Assembly (NCBI GenBank): GCA_040757655.1
Contig: JBFLWV010000019.1
Coordinates: 1-9,814 of the forward strand
Origin: 2-02-FULL-49-11 sp040757655
Lineage (GTDB): Bacteria > Patescibacteriota > Patescibacteriia > 2-02-FULL-49-11
Length of the DNA stretch: 9,814 nucleotides
Reading direction: 5' to 3'
Part shown: positions 5,886-9,814 of the stretch, in pieces
Position numbering within the stretch: the stretch's first letter is position 1
Layout: each line of letters opens with the position of its first letter
Translations under genes and position numbers: made by a program
Notes under the pieces: generated by a model
What the model was told of the DNA's origin: nothing
Database searches by the model: none
What the model saw: the letters and a program-made list of their open reading frames with translations, nothing else

Positions 5886-7181
5886 ATGGAACTCATGGAG
5901 CTTATGGAATTGGTGTGCGATCTGGAAATACATACGAAATACGCGCGGGCGTGTTCGAAAGAGTCGGACCTGCCGCATCATCACCTTTGGGCGCGCAAGA
6001 AAGGGATAGATGTGGTGGGGACTGGTGATTTCACCCATCCGCAGTGGTTTGATGAATGCGGTGAACAGTTGGAGGATACAAGGGGGGGATTGTATCGGCT
6101 GAAACAAGAATATCGCATATCACAGCGCACTGCATTCTCATCTGATCCGCTTTTCATGTATACGTCTGAGGTGGCGTGTATCTTCTCGCGTGACAGGAGC
6201 GTACGGAGGGTCCACGTATTACTCTTCGCACCATCGCGGGAAGCGGCGGAAAGACTTAATGCGTCATTGGAAAAGATCGGGAAGTTGGGGTCAGACGGCC
6301 GTCCTATTTTGGGACTAGATATGATTCGGCTCGTAGAGCTGGCAAAGGAGGCAGATCCTCAATTTCTCATTGTGCCCGCCCATGTATGGACGCCATGGTT
6401 TGGGATGTATGGATCAAAATCAGGATTTGATTCATTTCCCGAGGCATGGGGAGCGGTTTCTGGCCACGTGCCCGCGGTGGAAACAGGCTTATCATCCGAT
6501 CCCCCAATGAATTGGAGATTATCAGAGCTTGATACCAAGACCATTATCTCTTTTTCAGACGCTCATTCGCCGCCGAATTTGGGGCGTGAGGCGACGGTAG
6601 TGGAGGTTATTGCTCCTACTTTCACCCATATTATACAAGCATTACAGTCGCAGACTGGCGATGACCGCATACTTGAAACGCTTGAATTCTTTCCTGAAGA
6701 AGGTATGTATCATTATGACGGCCACCGGGCGTGCGAGGTGCGGTGGAGCCCGCAGGAAACTAAAAAGAAAAAAGGAATATGCACCAAGTGCGGCCGTCCG
6801 GTTACGGTGGGAGTATTGAATCGTGTAGAAGAGCTTGCGGACCGAGAAGAAGGATTTACGCCCCGCAATCGTCCGGCATATAGAAGCTTGGTGCCTTTAC
6901 CAGAAATGATCAGTGAGGGGATGGAGTTGGGGAAACATTCAAAAGCAGTGAGTACGATCTATGAAACGTTTGTTGGTTCACACGCAAGTGAGTTTGATAT
7001 TCTCATGCGTAAATCTCTTGATGAGTTGAAGAGCTTCATGGATCCTGTGGTGGTGCGCGGTATTGAGCGCATGAGGAATGGGGAAGTAAGAAAGACACCA
7101 GGCTATGACGGGGTATATGGAAGGGTGGAAGTGTTTACCGACGAGGACCGGAAGCAGGTACAGCAAGGGTCGCTGTTTTAG
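5886..7181 (+). CDS. Endonuclease Q (EndoQ) family protein, PHP domain
   Basis: 431 residues matching the EndoQ family, known from archaea and some bacteria, which nicks DNA 5' of deaminated bases such as uracil, hypoxanthine and xanthine. The PHP metal site is suggested by CDLEIHTKYARAC (11-23), VVGTGDFTHP (43-52), SEVACIF (94-100), VPAHVWTPWFG (163-173), GLSSDPPMNWR (201-211) and SFSDAHSPPNLGRE (222-235), with the expected His/Asp/Glu residues. A zinc-binding segment follows (His280, Cys283, CTKCG 299-303) with the family signature VGVLNRVEELADRE. The protein ends QQGSLF, close to the bacterial clamp-binding consensus QL(S/D)LF. The N-terminus is MELMELMELV, encoded by a nine-base tandem repeat, so translation could begin at ATG 5886, 5895 or 5904. 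Such proteins are often labelled UvrD-like helicase in databases, but I see no helicase motifs. The neighbouring methyltransferase gene also repairs ageing damage, which may be chance. Confidence 0.85.
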   Translation: MELMELMELVCDLEIHTKYARACSKESDLPHHHLWARKKGIDVVGTGDFTHPQWFDECGEQLEDTRGGLYRLKQEYRISQRTAFSSDPLFMYTSEVACIFSRDRSVRRVHVLLFAPSREAAERLNASLEKIGKLGSDGRPILGLDMIRLVELAKEADPQFLIVPAHVWTPWFGMYGSKSGFDSFPEAWGAVSGHVPAVETGLSSDPPMNWRLSELDTKTIISFSDAHSPPNLGREATVVEVIAPTFTHIIQALQSQTGDDRILETLEFFPEEGMYHYDGHRACEVRWSPQETKKKKGICTKCGRPVTVGVLNRVEELADREEGFTPRNRPAYRSLVPLPEMISEGMELGKHSKAVSTIYETFVGSHASEFDILMRKSLDELKSFMDPVVVRGIERMRNGEVRKTPGYDGVYGRVEVFTDEDRKQVQQGSLF

Positions 7182-7204
7182 ACGATAATCACCATAAAGA
7201 CACG

Positions 7205-7233
7205 AAGAAACCCCACAAAATTGGGGGTTTCTT
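7205..7233. terminator. Bidirectional terminator
   Basis: AAGAAACCCC (7205-7214) pairs perfectly with GGGGTTTCTT (7224-7233) around a nine-base loop. It lies 24 bases after the endoQ stop on the plus strand and 24 bases after the lysine-rich microgene stop on the minus strand, so it can serve both convergent genes. The U-tract comes only from the stem arm itself. Confidence 0.7.
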
Positions 7234-7256
7234 ACGTTGAAGTGTGCAACACAAGA

Positions 7257-7307
7257 TTACTTTTTCTTACCCTTCTTCTTCTGCACCTTCTTCTTTTTCT
7301 TTACCAT
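7257..7307 (-). CDS. Lysine-rich 16-residue microprotein
   Basis: Reading ATG at 7307 down to TAA at 7259-7257 gives MVKKKKKVQKKKGKKK: 11 of 16 residues are Lys and there is no acidic residue. The start is strongly supported by GGAGGTGAT (7320-7312), nine bases complementary to the end of 16S rRNA, with GGAGG eight bases before the ATG. A terminator follows. A peptide this basic would bind RNA, the ribosome or DNA, or act as a tail on a partner; no family is recognised. A lysine-attenuation leader peptide is unlikely, because no gene lies downstream on this strand before the convergent endoQ gene. The pure AAG/AAA coding could also be low-complexity chance, but the precise SD argues for translation. 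Confidence 0.55.
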   Translation of the reverse strand: MVKKKKKVQKKKGKKK

Positions 7308-7320
7308 GTATATCACCTCC
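7308..7320 (-). promoter_or_regulatory. Consensus Shine-Dalgarno site of the lysine-rich microgene
   Basis: On the minus strand the sequence GGAGGTGAT-ATAC leads directly into the ATG. It is the only full-length SD in front of any gene called in this window. The others begin after sequences such as TAAATACT, TTTTGGT, CAACTC or CACTCT. Confidence 0.7.
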
Positions 7321-7330
7321 TTTCTTTATA

Positions 7331-7428
7331 GCTGTCGCGGCTTTTCCCTTCCTGAAGCTGCTTGGTACCTGAAAAGCAGCTGGAAGGGAGTGGACAGTGT
7401 ATACAACAATGAGGAAGCGCGAGACAGC
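7331..7428 (-). ncRNA. Structured leader RNA of the lysine-rich microgene
   Basis: Written on the plus strand, CCCTTCC (7346-7352) pairs with GGAAGGG (7382-7388), and AGCTGCTT (7356-7363) pairs with AAGCAGCT (7374-7381). This gives a 15-bp stem with a three-base bulge (TGA) and a ten-base loop. An outer GCTGTC (7331-7336)/GACAGC (7423-7428) pairing could close it. On the minus strand it ends about ten bases before the SD, so it looks like a leader that could control translation. It resembles no riboswitch I know. No clear promoter was found upstream. Apart from this and the microgene, I see no other gene between 7182 and 7498. Confidence 0.45.
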
Positions 7429-7498
7429 GGTGATGTATGCGATGAAGCCCTCGTCTAAGTGATTGAGTTGAAGAAATGTTTCGGCTTGTAGTTACGTG

Positions 7499-7672
7499 AT
7501 GAGAATAGATGGTGTAGAGGAGTTTTTAGAAGGCTTCCGACTTTCAAAATGGAAAGAGCGCATCAATGAACGTGTGGAGGGAGTGAAGAAAAAATTTCTG
7601 CGCCAAAATTTTTTACAAGTTATCCACAAGTCATTCTTACACAAATTATACAATGAGAGGATGAGAATGTAA
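7499..7672 (+). CDS. Possible small basic protein, 57 residues
   Basis: An open frame from ATG 7499 (GTG at 7496 is also possible) to TAA 7670-7672. It encodes a charged, helix-like peptide beginning MRIDGVEEFLEGFRLSKWKE and ending HKLYNERMRM, rich in Lys and Arg with periodic Leu, Phe and Val. No family is recognised. Support is moderate: the composition is protein-like, but no SD or clear promoter precedes it. The frame contains a DnaA box, and its stop codon sits at the edge of the 7673-7777 element. It may be a real small gene, a decayed gene, or chance. Confidence 0.35.
   Translation: MRIDGVEEFLEGFRLSKWKERINERVEGVKKKFLRQNFLQVIHKSFLHKLYNERMRM
7620..7628 (+). promoter_or_regulatory. Perfect DnaA-box sequence
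   Basis: TTATCCACA equals the classical DnaA-box consensus. It lies in a T- and A-rich stretch, but I found no second clear box nearby. A weak promoter, TCCACA (7623-7628), 18 bases, TATACA (7647-7652), overlaps it and would start transcription just ahead of the structured element. One site is too few to call an origin. Confidence 0.3.
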
Positions 7673-7777
7673 ACCCCGTTACCATAGGTTCACGTACATG
7701 GAGTTTGGTTAGCATCCCCTTCAGGATCAATGCTATTCATCTATAAGTTTATAGATGTGGTTCCCTGGTAACGGGGT
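7673..7777 (+). repeat. 105-base structured element closed by a 12-bp inverted repeat
   Basis: ACCCCGTTACCA (7673-7684) is the exact reverse complement of TGGTAACGGGGT (7766-7777). Inside are two further hairpins: TAGCAT (7710-7715)/ATGCTA (7730-7735), with a nested CC/GG, and CATCTATAA (7738-7746)/TTATAGATG (7749-7757). As RNA this would be a multi-branched fold ending 14 bases before the pcm ATG, so it could be a leader element or small RNA. As DNA it looks like a miniature inverted-repeat element: if the ends are taken as CCCCGTTACCA, both sides are flanked by TAAA. The sequence cannot settle which is right. Confidence 0.55.
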
Positions 7778-7791
7778 AAAGAAAATTATTT

Positions 7792-8463
7792 ATGTCGCAC
7801 GAGAATAATAAATCAGAACTCACTCCCGTTTATAGAGAGTTAATCGTACGCATCACGAAGGGCGGCACATCAATGGATGCGAGACTTGCTTCGGCATTAC
7901 AGTCAGCGCCTCGCGTATGGTTCGTGCCCAAACGTTTCAGACGCGATATTGCGGTAGATGCTCCCCTGCCTATTCCCGGCGGACAAACGAATTCACAACC
8001 CACGACCGTCGTGATTATGCTCCGTGAGCTCTCGCCCGCATTAGGTGACCGCGTGCTTGATGTGGGATTTGGTTCAGGGTGGACGACCTGTCTTCTCTCA
8101 CAGCTCGTGGGCAATGCGGGAAGGATATACGGGATTGAAGTGAATCCAGACACCTATGCATTTGGGGTAGAAAATATTGAGCATTATTTGGCTGCATTGA
8201 GCCAAAATAACATCACGCTTCTCTTTGGTGATGGCACAAAAGGTTGGAGGGAGCAGGCGCCCTTTCAGCGCATATTAGTATCTGCTGGCGCACCTACCGT
8301 GCCACCCGATCTTTTATCGCAGCTTGCAGATCAAGGAAGGATGGTCATCCCCGTGGACGAATTAGATGGGTCGCAGTCAATTTGTATCATCGATAAACAA
8401 AAAGACGGTTCCTTCTCGGAGCGCCGTCTTCATGGTTTCCTCTTTGTTCCTCTTATACAATGA
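7792..8463 (+). CDS. pcm: Protein-L-isoaspartate O-methyltransferase
   Basis: A 223-residue cytosolic enzyme that uses S-adenosylmethionine to methylate isoaspartyl residues in aged proteins, beginning their repair. DAPLPIPGGQTNSQPTTV (56-73) is the family's substrate-site motif, usually PLPIGxGQTISxP. RVLDVGFGSGWTTCLLSQLVG (87-107) is the SAM-binding motif I, IYGIEVNPD (112-120) binds the ribose, FGDGTKGW (145-152) is the next SAM motif, and APFQRILVSAGAP (156-168) with LLSQLADQGRMVIPV (174-188) complete the fold. The C-terminal FLFVPL is typical. Length is normal. The Thr-Ile of the usual TIS motif reads TN-S here. The ATG at 7792 has no SD (GAAAATTATTT precedes it), and the structured element ends just upstream. 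The gene is convergent with tRNA-Ala, whose 3' end lies five bases beyond the stop. Confidence 0.87.
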   Translation: MSHENNKSELTPVYRELIVRITKGGTSMDARLASALQSAPRVWFVPKRFRRDIAVDAPLPIPGGQTNSQPTTVVIMLRELSPALGDRVLDVGFGSGWTTCLLSQLVGNAGRIYGIEVNPDTYAFGVENIEHYLAALSQNNITLLFGDGTKGWREQAPFQRILVSAGAPTVPPDLLSQLADQGRMVIPVDELDGSQSICIIDKQKDGSFSERRLHGFLFVPLIQ

Positions 8464-8467
8464 GTTA

Positions 8468-8540
8468 TGGACCGTACCGGACTCGAACCGGTGACCTCCA
8501 CATTGCAAATGTGGCGCTCTACCAGCTAAGCTAACGGCCC
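8468..8540 (-). tRNA. tRNA-Ala (UGC)
   Basis: A complete 73-nt cloverleaf on the minus strand: acceptor GGGCCGT/ACGGTCC, D-arm GCTT...GAGC, anticodon arm CCACA-TTTGCAA-TGTGG with anticodon TGC (8507-8505), and T-arm ACCGG-TTCGAGT-CCGGT. The discriminator is A. CCA is not encoded, since TAA follows the discriminator, so a CCA-adding enzyme is needed. Confidence 0.95.
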
Positions 8541-8548
8541 TTCATGTA

Positions 8549-8812
8549 CTAGTACCCCGGTGTCCGTTTCAACCCTCCCAAGGTGGATCCAAAGAACATC
8601 ATAATGAGATCACCGTAGAGGTTGGTGACGACCAAGAATCCGATAAAGATGGTAATGATGCCAATGAGCTTCCAGAGGAGGCGCGAGCCGCCATACATTT
8701 TGATTTTTGATTCTGCGAATTCGCTGTACCCGAAATTCGCGACAATCCAATTCGCCTTGAGCGTGAGGAGCGCGCCTCCCACGATCATGAGAAGTCCGAG
8801 AAAAATTCTCAT
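8549..8812 (-). CDS. Small membrane protein with two transmembrane helices
   Basis: 87 residues. The first hydrophobic helix spans about residues 3-18 (IFLGLLMIVGGALLTL) and the second about 46-63 (LWKLIGIITIFIGFLVV). Between them is a polar loop (NFGYSEFAESKIKMYGGSR), and the C-terminal stretch has a further moderately hydrophobic segment (LYGDLIMMFFG). Function unknown. From memory, the G-G-S-R-L-x-x-K-L-I-G-I pattern recurs in a small uncharacterised family in Parcubacteria. It starts at ATG 8812 after TAAATTATT, with no SD. It lies between tRNA genes, eight bases upstream of tRNA-Ala on the same strand. Confidence 0.75.
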   Translation of the reverse strand: MRIFLGLLMIVGGALLTLKANWIVANFGYSEFAESKIKMYGGSRLLWKLIGIITIFIGFLVVTNLYGDLIMMFFGSTLGGLKRTPGY

Positions 8813-8857
8813 AATAATTTACTGAGATAATTTTCTATACAAAGGGAACGTTCAGTA

Positions 8858-8896
8858 TGGTGGACGATAGAGGGTTCGAACCTACGGCCTACGGAG
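8858..8896 (-). pseudogene. 3' tRNA fragment with encoded CCA
   Basis: On the minus strand the stretch ends with a T-loop TTCGAAC, a T-stem GTAGG/CCTCT with one T-C mismatch and one G-T pair, the acceptor strand ATCGTCC, discriminator A and CCA. Before it come a variable loop (TAGGC) and CTCCG, which fits the 3' side of an anticodon stem. No matching 5' half (GGACGAT...) lies nearby, and tRNA-Val starts only 20 bases away. The three intact tRNAs lack CCA, so this fragment seems to have another origin. It may be a remnant left by integration of a mobile element, or a decayed tRNA. Its identity cannot be assigned because the anticodon is missing. Confidence 0.6.
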
Positions 8897-8903
8897 CTTA
8901 TCC

Positions 8904-8999
8904 CACACCTTTTTATGGACGCACAAGGGCTCGAACCTTGGACCTCTTCGGTGTAAACGAAGCGCTCTGACCAACTGAGCTATGCGTCCAAAAGGTGTG
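8904..8999. repeat. Inverted repeats flanking tRNA-Val
   Basis: CACACCTTTT (8904-8913) and AAAAGGTGTG (8990-8999) are exact reverse complements lying directly outside the tRNA-Val gene. In the precursor RNA they would extend the seven-bp acceptor stem by about ten pairs, with only the discriminator and two more bases bulged out. Confidence 0.7.
8916..8989 (-). tRNA. tRNA-Val (UAC)
   Basis: A 74-nt cloverleaf on the minus strand: acceptor GGACGCA/TGCGTCC, D-arm GCTC...GAGC, anticodon arm CTTCG-TTTACAC-CGAAG with anticodon TAC (8955-8953), T-arm CAAGG-TTCGAGC-CCTTG, discriminator A. CCA is not encoded (TAAAAAGG follows). Confidence 0.96.
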
Positions 9000-9002
9000 T
9001 GG

Positions 9003-9213
9003 TGAATAAACCAGTCGCTCCCCGCCCAAATCTTTGCATTGCGGGTGCCCGCCTCACTGCCCGTGAGGACTGTGGGCAGGTAACCAATTGCATTAAGTGG
9101 AGCATCAATTGAGTATTCCGATATCAGGTCTTGCGTTTTTGCTTAAGGCAATGCGGAGAAAATATTGGTCTGGAAATTATGCTGGTGCTCCACTCAGTGC
9201 CTTGTAAGATATT
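9003..9213. other. Hairpin-rich spacer between tRNA genes, no gene seen
   Basis: No convincing coding frame is present. Several inverted repeats are: GCGGG (9041-9045)/CCCGC (9048-9052); CCTCAC (9052-9057)/GTGAGG (9063-9068), competing with CTGCCC (9057-9062)/GGGCAG (9074-9079); CAATTG at 9085-9090 and 9106-9111; and AGTGGAGCA (9096-9104) with TGCTCCACT (9186-9194). The function is unknown. Parts may be leader or processing signals for tRNA-Val, or remains of a repeat element. Confidence 0.4.
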
Positions 9214-9298
9214 TGCGGACGAGAGGACTTGAACCTCCACGGGGTTGCCCCCACCAGCACCTCAAGCTGGCGCGTATACCAAATTCCGCCACGTCCGC
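9214..9298 (-). tRNA. tRNA-Leu (GAG)
   Basis: An 85-nt class II tRNA on the minus strand: acceptor GCGGACG/CGTCCGC, anticodon arm CCAGC-TTGAGGT-GCTGG with anticodon GAG (9263-9261), a long variable arm built on GGGG...CCCC as expected for leucine, T-arm with TTCAAGT loop, discriminator A. CCA is not encoded (AATATC follows). Confidence 0.95.
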
Positions 9299-9325
9299 AC
9301 GAATACAGTACGGGCTCATGATGTA

Positions 9326-9679
9326 TTATGAGGATGAGGTGGTGCTTTCTTTAAGTCGTTTGTGGTAATTGCGGAGATAAGAGAGCTTTGCGCGGCGCAC
9401 CTTCGCTTGTTTTACAAACTCTATCTTTGCGACGGTTGGAGTACGGTAAGGGAATATTTTTTCAACACCAATCCCTTCAGAGATTTTTCTCACGGTGTAC
9501 GTACCGTCATTGCCGCGGTTCCCCCGGCAGGCAAGCACGATCCCCTCAAATATCTGGAGCCGTTCCTTTTCCTCACCCTTTGCGGTGACGTCACGGATTT
9601 TCTGATGGACACGGATGGTCATGCCAGGCTTGATTTGTTCAGGGGTGATAGGTTTAAAGGCAGTTGTTTGGGTAGTCAT
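9326..9679 (-). CDS. rplS: 50S ribosomal protein L19
   Basis: A 117-residue L19 (bL19), which sits at the subunit interface of the 50S ribosome. Family landmarks: IKPGMTIRVHQKIRD (16-30), ERLQIFEGIVLACRG (39-53), TYTVRKISEGIGVEKIFPYRTPTV (60-83), KIEFVKQAKVRRAKLSYLRNYHKRLK (85-110). The conserved core begins at about residue 8, so I choose the ATG at 9679 (MTTQTTAFKP) rather than the in-frame ATG at 9733, which would add 18 unconserved residues. No SD is present (CTCACTCT precedes the ATG). The usual partners trmD and rpsP are not beside it. A short Ser/Thr tail (ESTTSSS) ends the protein. Confidence 0.95.
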   Translation of the reverse strand: MTTQTTAFKPITPEQIKPGMTIRVHQKIRDVTAKGEEKERLQIFEGIVLACRGNRGNDGTYTVRKISEGIGVEKIFPYRTPTVAKIEFVKQAKVRRAKLSYLRNYHKRLKESTTSSS

Positions 9680-9720
9680 AGAGTGAGTCACTGATGTTAC
9701 GCAAAAACCAATAATTTGAG

Positions 9721-9750
9721 ATAATAGTGGCATACTACCGTTAAAAACAA
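9721..9750 (-). promoter_or_regulatory. Possible rplS promoter
   Basis: On the minus strand TTGTTT (9750-9745), 18 bases, TATTAT (9726-9721) give a plausible promoter with a leader of about 35 bases before the chosen L19 start. This also supports the shorter L19 start, because the longer form would begin at 9733, upstream of the expected transcription start. Confidence 0.4.
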
Positions 9751-9755
9751 AACGT

Positions 9756-9814
9756 ATGCCACCAAAACAAAAGGAATATACCGCACAACCCGTCGATCCG
9801 CGTCTGCTTGACCT
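9756..9814 (+). CDS. 5' end of an unidentified gene
   Basis: ATG 9756 opens a frame to the right edge of the window: MPPKQKEYTAQPVDPRLLD and on. It diverges from rplS with a 76-base gap. Nineteen residues are too few to assign a family. No SD precedes the ATG (AAAACAAAACGT). It would be confirmed only by the sequence beyond the window. Confidence 0.45.
   Translation, partial: MPPKQKEYTAQPVDPRLLD

Noticed and set aside
7237..7458. A 73-codon plus-strand frame with a Phe-rich start
   Set aside because: The Phe run is the antisense of the lysine codons in the microgene, whose SD and terminator support the other strand. The rest crosses the hairpin.
7620..7628. Chromosomal replication origin
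   Set aside because: Only one exact DnaA box was found. There is no cluster of boxes, no dnaA or dnaN gene, and no clear unwinding element.
8846..8853. GAACGTTC palindrome as a LexA (SOS) box
   Set aside because: The known Gram-positive type box needs four bases between GAAC and GTTC; here there are none, and no damage-response gene starts next to it.
8820..8905. A permuted or split tRNA using the orphan 3' half
   Set aside because: No GGACGAT 5' half was seen downstream or upstream in the window. A T-stem mismatch also suggests decay.
8858..9300. 3' end of a tmRNA
   Set aside because: The matching tmRNA 5' end would lie some 350 bases upstream on the minus strand, but that space holds tRNA-Val and tRNA-Leu and shows no tag frame or 5' tRNA-like half.
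1..9814. CRISPR arrays or defence genes
   Set aside because: No regularly spaced direct repeats and no Cas, toxin-antitoxin or restriction motifs were seen.

Overview
The window looks like a chromosomal segment of a bacterium with a compact genome, most likely from the Candidate Phyla Radiation (Patescibacteria, Parcubacteria-like). This is inference. It rests on the gene set (a TrmB-type regulator, a GlmU function spread over two proteins, a short UDP-sugar dehydrogenase, an EndoQ-type nuclease and an 87-residue two-helix membrane protein that I recall as common in Parcubacteria). It also rests on three intact tRNA genes without encoded CCA, very short intergenic gaps, and start codons that mostly lack Shine-Dalgarno (SD) sequences.

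Bases 1-407 hold the possible tail of a gene entering from the left (perhaps a transposase), then an AT-rich stretch with a promoter-like site, a good intrinsic terminator (318-350) and a strong promoter whose predicted start of transcription falls on the ATG of the next gene. From 417 to 5041 there is a same-strand block for amino-sugar nucleotide synthesis: a TrmB-family regulator, glmS, a sugar nucleotidyltransferase-like protein with a left-handed beta-helix, and a GlmU-like uridylyltransferase without its usual beta-helix domain. Together they could turn fructose-6-phosphate into UDP-GlcNAc. GlmM, needed in between, is not in the window. A palindromic element lies at the trmB/glmS junction and supplies the last residues of the regulator.

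On the minus strand at 5053-5844 is a short UDP-glucose/GDP-mannose dehydrogenase-like gene. It diverges from an endonuclease Q gene (5886-7181) across a 41-base gap with overlapping promoter-like sites and a perfect 15-base palindrome. The EndoQ protein ends in a motif resembling a sliding-clamp binding site.

Bases 7182-7791 carry no long gene but are rich in signals: a shared terminator, a 16-residue lysine-rich microgene with the only consensus SD in the window and a long hairpin in its leader, a possible 57-codon gene containing a perfect DnaA box, and a 105-base element closed by a 12-bp inverted repeat. Then come a protein-L-isoaspartate methyltransferase gene, tRNA-Ala(UGC), the small membrane protein gene, a 3' tRNA fragment with encoded CCA, tRNA-Val(UAC) inside flanking inverted repeats, a hairpin-rich gap, tRNA-Leu(GAG), the ribosomal protein L19 gene, and the start of a divergent gene that leaves the window.

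All gene calls come from reading the sequence. No database search or folding programme was run.
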